From positions 1,381,067-1,445,066 of the forward strand of contig BCJJ01000012.1 of assembly GCA_039545355.1 (NCBI GenBank): DNA of 64,000 nt. Reading direction: 5' to 3'. Shown here in pieces: positions 12,301 to 24,200 of this stretch. A program made the position numbers and the translations under genes. This stretch comes from Trichosporon coremiiforme. Its lineage: Eukaryota > Basidiomycota > Tremellomycetes > Trichosporonales > Trichosporonaceae. Under the pieces are notes generated by a model. That model was not told where the DNA came from. It ran no database searches and saw nothing but the letters and a program-made list of their open reading frames with translations. How positions within the stretch are numbered: the first letter of the stretch is position 1; the number at the start of each line of letters is the position of its first letter.

Positions 12301-13848
12301 ATGGAGAAGTCACGCCCCCTCACTCTGGTAAGCTCAGCCCACCGCCACCCGGAACCCCACACTAATAAGCAGCACGACGTGGTGCTCGACTATGTCATCA
12401 ACTCGGGTTTCGCGGGCACTGCAAAGGTGCTGTCGTCGTCGCGCGTTCCCTCCGCCCCATGCAGCAGCACGTCGACGCCGTCATCAGAGCGCGTAGAGGG
12501 CGAAGAGGGAATGGACGTCGACGACGGCGGGATTGATACTGGCGCTCTTGGTACTCCCGCGACCCCAGCGACCCCAGCAAGTGCGGGAGGTGCTGTGGGA
12601 GAGTCACCTATCCGCTCTGCACTCGCTGCCGCGGCGGCACGCAGGCTCGCAGCCACGAGTCCGGGCACCCCGACCCCAGCATCCGACGCCATCAAGGACG
12701 ACGCACCCGCCAACGGCAACAGCAGCAACGGCAAGGGCGCTATCAAGGGCGACAGCGTGCCGGCCATCGATCAGGCGACCTTGGAGTCCATCGACCACCG
12801 ACGAGGTGAATACACAGAGTGGTCACGCGAATGTAGCAGCAGCCCATGCTTCGCTATTGCGCCGTTACATTGCATCAGATAGGTCGAGAGAGGCAATGCA
12901 CCCACGGGTTCCTTACATGACGGCGAATCCGTGGTTCACACAAGAACCTCCAACCTGCCCCTCCACCTCCCCCGCTCCAGACCGAGGTGCTAATGCTAAC
13001 GTGAGCAGTGATCATTGATGCGATTCTCAACGGGTCAATTCCTCGCGCGGTCTCAGGCATTCAGCAGCACTTCCCAACCGTGCTGATGCGGAAGAGCAGT
13101 GCGTCATCGAACGGGACGACGGTGCTGCAGCCGCCCGCGCCACCAGCCAGCGTCCCGCTGCACCAGACGCCAGTATTCTCGCACTCGCACGCGCCCGAGC
13201 ACGTAGCGCTCAACCTACAGATCCAGGCCTGGATCGAGTCGTACCGGAATAACCTCTCCACCCCCGGCTCTCCGGGCAGCAGTGTCGGCTCGCTGAACGG
13301 CTCGGCGAAGGAGTCGGGCCTCTCGGACGCGCAGATCAAGCAGCTGACCGAGGCCTGGAACGAGATCCACCGCATCGTGAGCCAGTTCAAGCCAGACGTC
13401 GCCGCCTCGTACGTGAAAGAGGTCAAGGACCTCAGCGGCCTGTTGGCCTACTCCGAGTCGGAGCTCGAGCGCGACGACTGCCCGTTACGCGGCTTTGTCG
13501 ACCAGCGCCGCCGCATCGCCCTCGCGGGCCAGATCAACGGCGCCATCCTGCGTGAGTACTAGCTCTGGTTGTGGCAAAAGCTGACACACAGGCTCCGAGA
13601 ATCGACCCATCCAGTCACACCTGGAGCAGCTCGCGAGGAGAACGTGCGCCGTCTACTCGACCCTGCACTCGCACGGCGTCGAGGTCATGCCGAGCTGGAC
13701 GGGTGATGCAAAGGCAGCCGTGAGTACAGCTAGGCAATTGTTTCCCAACAGCTAACGACAGGACTGGCGGATCGGGGAACAGCTTAAGAGGCGCCCATTC
13801 CAGAAGGGCGGCTTCGACCTGCACGAGTACGTGTGGGAGATGGCGTAG
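12301..13848 (+). CDS. LisH-CTLH-CRA protein, RanBPM/Gid1-like, without SPRY domain
   Basis: Model: 12301-12327, 12373-12805, 13009-13551, 13592-13719, 13762-13848 (405 aa). Such proteins are scaffolds of the GID/CTLH ubiquitin ligase. Seen in order: a LisH motif directly after the start (HDVVLDYVINSGFAGT, residues 10-25), a low-complexity Ser/Ala/Pro/acidic linker, a CTLH segment (ESIDHRRVIIDAILNG and on, about 146-180), then a CRA region from about 218 (VALNLQIQAWIESY) with LLAYSESE and the CPLRGFVDQRRR block typical of RanBP9/10. Gid1 and RanBPM normally carry a SPRY domain before LisH; nothing SPRY-like lies between the start and LisH here. The upstream sequence reads as leader, so the start at 12301 is preferred. 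The 203-nt intron 2 is long for this gene. The 3' end is convergent with the SMG6 gene, 139 bp apart. Confidence 0.82.
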
Positions 13849-13987
13849 GCCTTCAAATCTGTAGAGCCCCGAGGTGTGAGATGTTGTAGAGATCCCTTCC
13901 ATAGTCAGCAGTCCATGTAATGAATGTCCAAAAGTGCGTAGAAGTACAACAGATACATTGTTTCGCTAAAATCAAGCTACGTGCAAG

Positions 13988-16900
13988 CTACTTGCCCAGA
14001 ATGGTCGCCATCTCCCTCTCGTCTGCGGCCTCGATCCCGCGCGCGCGCGCCTTGAGGCGCATATTGCGGTCAAACGTGATGAGGAGCACCTGCGTCGCCT
14101 TCTCCTCCGGCGCAGGCATGCCGAGTATACCGCTGCGGTCCTGGAAATGCCTGGCCTGGAACGCGGCCACGTCGAGGATGAGGTCGTCCATGCTCTTGCT
14201 CGCGTTCTGGACACTGGCCTTGAAGTCGAGGTGCTCGGCGCGAATGAGCAGGTCGGTGAGGTAGTTGCCGCGCGTGGTCTGGATCTTGAGCGTGAGTGCG
14301 TGCGTGCGGATGCGCGCTTCTAAGTACCCGACGGCGCTCGAGGCTTCGCTGCCGAGCGGGGGCGGGTTGCGGCTCAGACCGTCCAGCTCCGTGACCACGG
14401 GCAGGGGGACAATGACGCTCCACTGCCCGCCCTCGACGAGACGCGCGAAGAGCGACAGGGAGCCGAGCAGCACGTTCGTGTCGAACACCAGGATTGTGTA
14501 CCCAGGTACAATGCGGTGCGTGCTCTTCGGCGTGCGCGCCTTGCGACCGCTGCGCTGGCCGGTGGGCAGCTTGAGGACGGAGCGGAGGTGGCGCCTCTGC
14601 TCGCGCACGACGGCGAGCGCTGGGTCGTCGTCGTCGCTGTCCGAGAGCTCCTCGGTGTCCTTTGGCCTGCGGGCGAGCCGCGCGTCGGCCTCGGCCTTGT
14701 CGCGTGCACGCTGCGCCTCCTGCGCATCGATAACTTGGGCGAGCACGCCGCGGATCTCGACGCGGCCGTTCTCAATGGCGAAGCCCTCAACATGCGCTGC
14801 AAGCACTCCTGCCGCCCAGGTCAGACGACGGCGTCGCCTTTCGTTCACGGCGACGGGGCCGTCCGTCTGGTCCGCCGCCTCGTCCTCGACGATACCCTCG
14901 TTGAGATCGAGCCCAGAGTCAAAGTTGGCAAGGAGCACGTCCATTTCGCTCTGGAAACGCTCGCCGGAGCGGGGCACTGCAGGCCCACCGGACGAACCGC
15001 GCGAGTTCGACTTGGTCTTCCAGAATCCGCGCTCGTACACTCGTCGCCCGATCCACTCCATGCCACGCATCATCCAGTCCTCCGGCAGAGGCGCGGGTGT
15101 CACGAGCCGCGTCTCCTCGCGGAGCTCAAGTCCTTGACTGTTCAGGAACTCGGCGAGGTGTCGCCATGGAATGGAGGTAACGAGAGGTGCGCCGGCCGCG
15201 GGGTGTCGGAAGATCGTGGCGAGGAACGTCAGAAGGGTTGTGAGGTACGGGTTCAGCACTTGATACAGGCCCTGTTGCCGGAAGGGGTGCTTGAAGACAA
15301 AATCAAGGACGGTGAATGCGAGCTCGAGCGCGTGCGTAAAAGTCACTGGAGGAGGTCCATCCGAGAGCAGAGGCGGCTCCTCGACAAGCTCAGCCACCTG
15401 CGAGGCGTAGTCCTCGCCGTCCGGCTCCGCCTGCTCTGCGATTCCGTCGGCAATGTGCTGCCGACGCCGCGCAGCCCCCTCCTGCGCGAGCGCCTTGCGG
15501 ATCGGCGCACTTTCGGCACCGTACTGCAGCATCGCAGTCAGGTTCACGACGCCCATGAGCAGCCAGTCGACCTGGGTAACGCATGCCTTGCGGCTAACGC
15601 CGTCCAGGTTCGCATCCTCCTCGAGTCGCTCCATGAAGCGCGACATGACCGTCGAAAAGTCGTCCAGCTGAATCTTGGTGAACAGCATCCCGTGCAGACG
15701 TACAAACAGATCCATTGCCGTCGCTTCCGGGGCAGATCGCTGATATTGCAGTGCAGAGTCGAACAAGGGCAGCACGCTCTCGCGGCTGGTCTCAAATGGA
15801 TGTGATGCGCAGAGACTCTTCGTGAAATGGTATAGCGCGTGGCCCTCACGCCCTCGCACGTCGCGGCACAGCAGCGCCAGATGGTGGTGCAGACGGCCCT
15901 CGCCTGGCTTCTCGATAATCCCCTTGGCATACCAGTCTCGGGCAGTGACACGCCATGTCTCGCGTTCCTCAACGTCCCAGTTGTCCGCGACCTCCTGCCC
16001 GATGCTAGCGCCAGATGGTACTGGCTGTTCACTATCCGACTCGCCGCCATCGTCGATGCGCGCCTGCCGCGCCAGCTTCTGCTTGTTGGCGGCATCTTTG
16101 CTGTCTCCTTCAGCGCATGCCACCGCCATGCGGTACCGTGCCAGATCGCCGAGCGCCTCGATCCAGGCAGAGCGGAAAGAGGACAGCATGTCGTCCTCGT
16201 AGAGACCATTGTAGAACTGATAGGCGTAGTAGATGAAGTCGGTCAGGAGATCGTGCGCAATCGCATTGTGAGACATCCACGCAAAGCGAAGGCGCTCCAA
16301 CAGCAAGTGGAAGCCAACCTGCCATAGCCGGACAGGGATGTTATACCTTAGCGGGGACTGGCGGAGGCCAGGAGGTACTTGAGGGTCGAGCGAGATCTTG
16401 AGGAAGTGGTGGTGGCAGTCAGCCAGCTTCTTGTGCATGCTGACAAGCTCAGCCCATGCGTTGATGTCATTCCGTCGTGACGGGTCGTTGCGCTCTGATG
16501 GGTCTAACAGCACGGAGATGCCCGCCTCTGGGTCCGAGTCCATCTTGCGGTGCATGCCTCCGAGGCTTTGTTCGAGAGCACCTATCTCCTTGTAGCTGGC
16601 CTTCAGGTAAGCTTTAGCGCCAGTGTCGCCTTCTCCGCGGCCGCGCTCCCGATCACGCAAGCTCTCGCTCCCTTCGCTGCTGCGACTGCCACGACTGCGG
16701 GTGTCGGAGTTGTTGTGACGACGGCTCGGATGCGAGCTGCCCCGCTCACTTCCTTCACGCCGTCTTCGCCGTTCTCGTTCCCGGTCCGCCTCTTCCTCCG
16801 GTGTCCTGTGCGCGGGGGAAGGCCGACGCAGGACGCTTAGCTGCGGAGACGTCGCAGGGTCTGGTGGAGGCCGACCGAATTGCAACGGATCATGGAGAGC

Positions 16901-17487
16901 GGGGTCGAATAGACGGTGATGTCCCGCATTTCGACCAGTGTGCCTCCCGTCGTCTTGCCGCGGCAGACGGTGTGGAGACGGCGGTAACGGTGGGGCATCG
17001 GGGTCGTAGAGATGCCTGCGACCATTCGGCTGGGGTCGCCGGTCGTCACGCGCCGGCGACGGCTGCGAATGTCGTGTGCTCGATTCGGATCTACGCGGTA
17101 CCGGCGGCGCCGAAGGATCAAACAGCTGCCTCCGGGATGTTGAGGCTGGAAGCCCACGATCAAACTCTTTGGAGCGGTCATTGGGTCGACGGTCTCGATC
17201 GTGTCTGGATCGGTGTCTGGGCGCAGTCAGTTTCAAGTCGTGCGACCCCCGCACTCACCGAGGGGAGGAAGGTGCGCTGCGTTGTCCTCCGACGCCATCT
17301 TCTTCGCGGTCGTAGTCGTACGTGCTTGGTCTTCCGTTGTCAGCCCGCGACCTTCTGATGTAACCTAAACTCACTTCGGAGGTGGCGGAGGTGGTACGTT
17401 ACGTCGGTGAATGGGGGGCACCGGGGGAAGGAACCCTTCGTTCGGGTGCCGAGGCCGCGAGGGACCTGCGGCCAGAGAAGCGTCCAT
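13988..17487 (-). CDS. SMG6/EST1A-type PIN-domain endonuclease
   Basis: Model on the minus strand: exon 1 17487-17375, exon 2 17330-17259, exon 3 17216-13988 (1137 aa). SMG6 cleaves mRNA near premature stop codons in nonsense-mediated decay. Residues 1-250 are Arg/Ser/Pro-rich and disordered, with three LFDP-type motifs. An EST1/TPR-like region follows from about 260 (AYLKASYKEIGALEQSLG, later CHHHFLKISLDP). The C-terminal PIN domain runs from about 964. PIN acidic residues are present: Asp974 (FDTN), Glu1005 (TELDGL), Asp1072/1073 (MDDLIL), Asp1111 (TFDRN), so it should be catalytically competent. The in-frame ATG at 17254 lies in the 42-nt intron 2; the true start is placed at 17487. Intron 1 is read as 44 nt because its acceptor follows a CTGAC branch site. 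Whether it also acts at telomeres cannot be told. Confidence 0.9.
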
Positions 17488-18307
17488 AGGCGACTATTGC
17501 TCAGACACAGGTGGGTGGACGGGGATTATGGACACATTATGCCGGCGAGAATGCTGGGGAGACGGTGGAATTGTGGGTTCGACAATAAAGGAGCCAAAAG
17601 GAGCGATGCGCAATGACGAGTGACTAGGTTGGTGCGATGGTGGAGAGATGAGGCGGACCGACTGGTGCGGGGTACAGTGATAGATATGGTTTCGCTGATG
17701 GGAAGAGGGATAAGAGGTGGATGCAAGGATGGCGGTGGTTGCGAGATGGAGCAAGTGGTGGACTGGGATGATGCGGTATGGGCTGGACAAGTCTTGCGCG
17801 GTGTCGAGAGCTAACTGCGCGCCGAGGTGACGATTGCGGCGACAGACGACAGACATTACAGTCTCTGTCTGCTGCGGAACGGGAAAAGACAGTGAGGGCC
17901 TGGGCTGCGGCCAGTCGCCAGAGGGAGGCACCTCTGGGAATGCGCAGAGCCATTTTCGCAGGCGCATGTCCCCCACGTGGCGACTGCGGCCAACAACTAT
18001 AAGTCATTACAACATTTGTGTTGTTTTGATTTCAGCGCGTCCTAGTCAATTGTAATCTCGCTACAGATGCCAGATACCAGATCCCTGGCGGCACAGTCCG
18101 ATGGGCCGTCGCTTGGCCGCTGGCCGCTTGCTTGGCCACTCGGCTGCGCCATGCGCCTGCGTGCGCCTGGGCTGCAGGACTGGCTTCACCCTGGCTGACC
18201 TGCCTCACCGCCGTCGTCACCCGTCACAGCCACCTCCAAAAGTCCAGCGAGCTTTGTTTGCTTTTCAATTCTGCTCTTACATCGACCCCTCCCAAAACTC
18301 GCTCACC
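17488..18307. promoter_or_regulatory. Bidirectional promoter between SMG6 and DnaJ-X genes
   Basis: About 820 bp between divergent start codons. No convincing TATA box. Both flanks become pyrimidine-rich on their coding strand towards the starts. No additional gene is visible. Confidence 0.45.
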
Positions 18308-20095
18308 ATGGCGCCCAAGGACACAATCTACTACGACCTCCTCGAGGTCAAGGTCGATGCCTCCCCCATCGAGTACGTCTGCTCGCCTTGCATGCTGCAG
18401 AATCAGTGCGCTGACAGATCAAAACAGGCTCAAGAAGGCTTACCGCAAGGCCGCGATCAAAGTTCGTAAACTCGCCACTGAGCGCGTCAGACTCGCGTCG
18501 AGCTAACTCTCCGCAGTGGCACCCCGACAAGAACCCCTCCGCCGAGGCCGAGACTAAGTTCAAGGAGATCTCCGAGGCCTATCAGGTTCTCTCCGACCCC
18601 GACAGCCGTGCATTCTACGACAAGGTCGGCCGGGAAGCCATGAGCAAGCCGGAGACCCAGATGGAGGACCCCCAGGAGATTTTCTCCAAGCTCTTCGGTG
18701 GTGGTGAGTGTCTCTCCTTAGAGTTCGGCTCTGGAACAGCACTGCGAACTGCATGCCGCCCTGTATGGGCGGCGTTCGCGTTCAGGCGTTGTGCGAATGT
18801 GACATGCTCCCTAGCGCAAAGGCTGGCTGCACGTGCCCTGACTCTCACAAGTGGCCGAATGACTGACATTATCAGAGGCTTTCATGGACTACATCGGCGA
18901 GATCGCGCTCGTCAAGGACTTCACCTCGACCATGGATGTTGTTATGACCCCTGAGGAGAAGGCTGCCATGGAGGAGGCCGCCAAGGCAGAGGAAGCTGCT
19001 GACACGCCCGCCACTGCTGCCGAGATTGGCAAGGCTGCCGATGCCGCTACTGCTGGCGCGGCGGCCGAGGCTGCCGGAACCGCGGCTACTGGCTCGACGT
19101 CTCCCGGCAAGAGCTCTCCCGAAGGCAGTGCCACCGACCTCACGCAGCACACCGGCAAGAAGGAGTACAAGGATGTCAAGGGCAAGACGAAGCTTACGCC
19201 TGAGCAGAAGGCCAAGCTTGACGAACTCGAGGGTCAGAAGGAGAAGGAGCGCAAGGCCCGGTAAGCTGAGAGCACTGCAAAGCGAGCTGACATGCAGTAT
19301 CGAGGACCTCACTCAGAAGCTCATCCAGCGTATCCGCCCGTACGTCGACGCCAAGAACCCTGGAGACCTCAACGACCCCGAGACCAAGGTCTTCGAGCAG
19401 CGCATCAAGACCGAGGCCGAGGACCTGAAGTTGGAGTCGTTCGGTGTCGAGATGCTCCAGACGATCGGAGGTGTCTACCTCACCCGTGCCGGCAACTTTG
19501 TCAAGAGCAAGAAGTTCTTCGGCGGTGGCTTCTTCGGCCGACTGAAGGAGAAGGGAGGTATGGTCAAGGAGGGCTGGGGACTTCTCGGATCTGCGTGAGT
19601 ACACCTCTGCGTGAGTGGAAGCTTACTGTAACAGTGTCGGCGTTCAGACCGCCATGGCCCAGATGGAGAAGCTTGAGGCTGCAGGAACCGCGACGCCGGA
19701 AGAGATCGCCGCTCTTGCCGAGGAGCTCAGCGGAAAGATGCTCCTCACAACGTGGCGTGCTACGCGCTGGGAGGTTATCAACGTGAGTTGTGGGCCATTG
19801 CGCCTTAACTGACACCCAGATCCTTGGCCCTGTCGTCGACGCCGTGCTGTACGAGCAGGGCATCTCGAAGGACGTCGCGCTCCGACGTGCCAAGGCGATT
19901 ATGACGATCGGCGGCATCTTCAAGGCCATCGAGGCGGACGAGGACGACGAGGAGCGCCGCGAGCTCGAGCGTCTTGTTCAGAACGCCGCCGGCAAGAAGA
20001 AGAAGAGCCACAAGTCGCGAAAGGGCTCGCCGGCCGCTGAGCCGTCGACGCCCGAGGCCATCGCCGAGAAGGCCGAGAAGTCCGAGAAGGCTTAA
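18308..20095 (+). CDS. DnaJ co-chaperone with DnaJ-X domain (Caj1/Djp1-like)
   Basis: Model: 18308-18372, 18428-18461, 18517-18703, 18876-19260, 19298-19594, 19635-19782, 19820-20095 (463 aa). The J domain is at residues 6-68 with the catalytic HPD at 35-37 (IKWHPDKNP), which stimulates Hsp70 ATPase. Next come an acidic, Ala/Thr/Ser-rich linker, a Lys/Glu coiled-coil-like segment ([20 protein letters not shown]) and a DnaJ-X type region of about 200 residues ([18 protein letters not shown], then [17 protein letters not shown]). A Lys-rich tail ([10 protein letters not shown]) ends it. There is no Cys-rich zinc finger, so it is a type III J protein. In yeast such proteins act in the cytosol, Djp1 in peroxisomal and mitochondrial import. 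Intron 3 (172 nt) is longer than the others (37-66 nt). Confidence 0.92.
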
Positions 20096-21143
20096 TAACG
20101 ACTATCCTTTCTTCCTGTCCACCCACGCTTCATCCCTTACGAAATCCCATCATCTCGCGCCGTGCCAGCGCGAGCCGGCCAGTTTATCCCATTGTTTAGA
20201 GTATACCCTAGGATAATCCTGTTATCTGTTCACCATTCATAGTTCTCCTCTCTCCGTTGTCGGTCGATCGGTCGATAGACATCGATGTAGGGCAATCAGT
20301 CAGCTTCCTCAGGCTGCAAGGTCTTATGGATGGATTAATACTGTGTTAGAACGTGCGAGGGGAGGGGGGGGAGGGGGGGAGGGGTGTGGCCTCGGTAGCC
20401 CAGCAGAGGACGCCAGCGGAGCCCAGCGTCGGATTCTAGAACACCAGAACGGGCGCCAGAGTTGCAGGCTACGATATGCCTGAAAACGTTGTCTCCAGAC
20501 AAGTGCACCGCCAACCTGAGGCCTCTTCTATTGGGCGACGTCTCCGAGTTAAGCGTTTGAGTCCTAGCCGAGGCGGTAAATCTCTGACCCGTTGCAATCC
20601 TTTGTGAGTCGGTGGTCTCTTGTGCCAACTGCCCCGCTGACCGATAGGACATCTGCACTGCTACACCCGCGGCAGGTCTTATGCCGCATGGTCACTGGGC
20701 ATCGGGAAGGCTCTACCACCAGACCGCTGGGGTACTCGTGTGTCTCCTCGCGGCTATCACAGCATCGAAAGGCCGACAATGTCCACGGAACAGACGCAGT
20801 GGCCTGGTCTTCCTCATCCAGAGCCGCCGACTTTGACCCTCTGGCGACTTAGGGAACCGACATTGCGTCTCAGACAGTCCCTCTCCACTGTATCGGTGGG
20901 ATGTTCCTCATTCAGCCCAATCTCCACGCAGACTGAGCTCCCTCGTCGCCCAATGGTGTCTTCCTCGTCGCCGATCGAGGGCGTGCGGAGGGCGCTAGTC
21001 GCGGACGAGGGTGGCACTGCCGCTCCAAAAAGCTCCCGTCAGTACCCCAGCGCACCACCGAACCATCACCTCACGAACCCACTCTACACCTCGCTCTTTC
21101 GTGCTCCTCAATGGATTTTGATGCTCTTGAAGTCGAGGACAGC
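20096..21143. other. Spacer between DnaJ-X gene and tRNA-Arg
   Basis: No gene recognised. It holds the 3' end of the DnaJ-X transcript and a G-rich tract listed separately. Confidence 0.5.
20358..20384 (+). repeat. G-tract run with G-quadruplex potential
   Basis: Four consecutive G-runs of 4-8 residues separated by single A bases. This satisfies the usual G-quadruplex pattern on the plus strand. It lies about 260 bp past the DnaJ-X stop codon. Confidence 0.85.
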
Positions 21144-21149
21144 AAAAAA
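21144..21149 (-). terminator. RNA polymerase III terminator of tRNA-Arg
   Basis: Six T on the minus strand, beginning 2 bases after the 3' end of the tRNA. This is the normal Pol III stop signal and supports the tRNA being a transcribed gene. Confidence 0.85.
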
Positions 21150-21151
21150 GA

Positions 21152-21233
21152 GGTCACGACGGGGATCGAACCCGCAATCTCCTGATTATCGCTGACGTCG
21201 TAGTCAGACGCCTTGCCATTGGGCCACGCGACC
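21152..21233 (-). tRNA. tRNA-Arg (anticodon ACG) with 11-nt intron
   Basis: The reverse complement folds as a full cloverleaf. The acceptor stem is GGTCGCG/CGTGACC (one G-U wobble). The D arm begins GGCCCAATGG. The anticodon stem is TCTGA/TCAGG with loop CTACGA plus A. The T arm is GCGGG-TTCGATC-CCCGT. The anticodon ACG reads CGN arginine codons after A-to-I editing. An 11-nt intron (CGTCAGCGATA) interrupts the loop one base 3' of the anticodon, the canonical position for eukaryotic tRNA introns. Internal promoter A box (TGGCCCAATGGCA) and B box (GGTTCGATCC) are intact. It is the only recognised gene in about 16 kb. Confidence 0.95.
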
Positions 21234-24200
21234 TTGGATGAAAGGTATCTGGAGGGTGGTAAGTGATCTCGTTTGGGGGCGGCGCAAGTGACCCGAGCTG
21301 TTCGGTTCTGCCAATCGCGGCCCCCCAAGCAGCTCTACGTGCGAGGTAGACTGGACCGGGGCCTGGGACAGCTTTGGGCTGACGTTCAATGACTACAAGA
21401 ACGTAAAAACTCAACGTCACGTGGTCAAGTGGCAGTTACGCGTTCCTCGTAGCTTGTCGATGATCAAAGTTGTGAGTCTACAGCTATGGCCGCCGCTTCC
21501 TGCTCGCAGGCCGGGTCGAGGATCAAGGAGGCGGTGAGCTCCCCCCGGGAGCAGTGGGGCGATGAGCAGCCCTCCTTCTGGGGCGGAATGCGGCATTGTC
21601 GACAGTCACCCCCTCATCATCCAGACCGAGGTCTGGTTTGCAGGCTGTCGCCCGGTACGCCCGTTATCTTGTTCCTCCGGTCTGGACATGTGATAGAGAC
21701 CTGTGCGGCATTGACGTGGGATCTGGACTTCTGTCAAACTCTGCCGGGGCCGCCGGCAGTACAACGTTTGCGGTCTGACAGGCTGGGCGAACGCCGAAGA
21801 CCGGGGTGGCGGCCCTTGCCCGACCCCGAAAGTCTACACTGAACACCGCAGCTCTGGCGGCAATAACCACCGACTGGAGGCGCTCGGTTTGCAAGTTACG
21901 AATAGTCCTCAGTACATCCCAAGCCATCCGGTCGCGTGAGAAGGAGTGGGAGAGGGACCATCCAGGTGGTGAAGCTGCCACGATCCCTGAGCAAGGCGGG
22001 TTCGTCAGCGTCGAGGACCCGTCGCCGAGTATGAAATCGGTCCAGTATGGACGCGGTATCTGGTACCTGGCACGTCAGGAATGCAGTGACAAACCGGAGA
22101 GGAAGATGCCGAGTGTAATGAGGTACCTCGGCGCGGAGTTGTCGTGGGACAAGTGACTTGATGAGTTCGTCCGCTCATCGATCGGAGCGGACCGTAGCCT
22201 TGCGAGATCCCTGTACCCTAGGAGTACGTCGGCGACCTGCCCGAGATGGCGGTGTGGTCACGGTATAGATGCAGAGTGGTACCCTCACTGCGCCATCTCC
22301 GAACCGGCCATCGAGGGGGCTGACTGTGTGGCAGATCTCGGGGGTGGCATCGACGATGGGGAAATCCATGTCACCCCCTGCCCTGCTTCTGACCAAGAGA
22401 GGCAACCCCTTCAGACACGAGATGTGGCCAGGGGGTTCTAGAGTGTCGGAGCCGTCTGCATGCGTAAACAGGAGAAATAAGCCCGCCTCTTTCAGGGGCA
22501 GTGGAGCCAGCTCCAACGACAGGTTGCGTGAGTGGGTCTGAAGATAAACCATCCTCTGCCACAGGGAACCTTCACCACTGAGGGTACAGCGAGAGAGCGC
22601 AGCTAGCTTGCACGCTCACTCCGAGTCCGGGGTGTCAGCGAAGAGGGGTGAGCTCTTCGAGAGCCCAACACCTTCGACGTCAAGCAGATCTGCCACAACC
22701 CGCAGCTGTCGTACGACCCCTCTTGCTGCGCTCTACTGCGGCGCCTTCTGCGAACACCACTTCCCACGTCATGAGACATGCAGACTGTCCAGCTCCACTC
22801 AGGAAGTGACTATAGGTTCCGCTGTGGTAGCGTCTTGTAACAGCAGCATGGGATCGACTAATGTTTGCAAAGGTTGCTGCGGTTCAGGCAACTCAGCCTC
22901 TACGCATGGCGTGCCAGCGTGTAGCCCTTGCGTCCTCGGCAGTCGCATGCCACGGAGATAACGCGGGGCCAAGCACCTTCACCGCCCCCGCAAACGCAGC
23001 AGAATGGCCAAAGGGGTGTCCGTCATCGTGTGGAGTCGAGTGCTCGCTCGTGCAGGTTGCTGAGATTTGTCAAGCTCACAGTGACTGGCCAGACAAGCCG
23101 TTGCCCTCTTGATCCTGCCCAGACTCCCACTGTCTTCCGAGCAGCTGCCTGCATGCAGCCTCTTTCCCCAGTATCGAGCTCATGCTGCGTGTACCACCCA
23201 AGATCTCGTCAGAAGAGCCACACCTGGCGAAATGCCACAGGTCAAGCTGTGCCTTCTCCGGTCCTCTATTCCGGAACCGGAGCCGTCGCAGTGCGATTTC
23301 CGAACTCGAATAGCGCCAAATTGGGCATACAGCAACTGCAGACGACCGGTTTAACACACTGCCATATATCGAGTGCGAGGACGGAAACCCCGAGCACCGC
23401 GCTGGTGGGGCTGACCCGAGGTTTGCCGATGCGGGCAAAGCTGCGCCCCTAGATGTTGATATTGTACTCGTCGCTGTTCCCCAGCACCGGACGTCCCCCC
23501 TGCGGACGTCGTGCAACAGAAGCTGCGTACGCAGGACGGTCAGAGGGGATGTCAGAAAGCAGCTGCCGCGTTGCAGGGCAGGCGCTGGCTCCGGAAGACC
23601 GGTCCCGAACGGGCTTTCCGCCATGTTACACCCGGCGCCCGATCGCAGCCGGACAACGCTGGAGCTTCTCCCACGGGGCTCGCACGCACTGGAATCGAGC
23701 ACCGATCGTGCTTCAGGGGCCTGCCAGAGTTGGAGCTGGGGTAACAGGGCCCTCGGACAGGGGTGTTTGGTGTTGAGCGTCATGGCGTGGCCATAGCTCG
23801 AGGTCACCGCAACTCCGCTAGACGCCGAAGGGTCTCAGTGGTCACTTCCGACCACGGCGTGGGCAACCCCGCACCCCACAGTGGGCATCCGTGCGCAGTT
23901 CCATTGCTGCATGCAGTCCGTCTTCCTTTTCAAACGCCCGTGCAGCGTATCAATGCATATCAACGAGGTCGATACGGTCGAAACTTGCCGGTTGAAAATG
24001 AAATGTGCCGGTCGGAAAGCCTGTTGTCAGAGGTCTGGGAGACAAGTCAGTCGTCCGTCATCGGCATGTCTGCCGACGAGCACGTTAGAGAGGATGAGAA
24101 TTCGACAGATGCCCGGCGACCAACGATGCAGTGTCAAGATGCGGAGCAAGGACCGCCTGCTGATTTTAACAGCGCCGAATCGGACAAAAACAGATGGGCA

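Noticed and set aside
14516..15805. 429-codon plus-strand open frame opposite SMG6
   Set aside because: Shadow of the strongly coding SMG6 exon; no domain of its own.
17217..17258. Start of SMG6 at the ATG at 17254
   Set aside because: That ATG lies within a 42-nt intron with consensus ends. Splicing joins two upstream exons in frame and leads to an ATG at 17487.
17331..17374. A 20- or 23-nt intron in SMG6
   Set aside because: Both short options keep the frame, but the 44-nt reading has a CTGAC branch site near its acceptor and a normal length, so an ultra-short intron is not needed.
23076..23807. 243-codon open frame on the minus strand
   Set aside because: No domain, no hydrophobic pattern, no codon bias. 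Such lengths arise by chance in GC-rich DNA.
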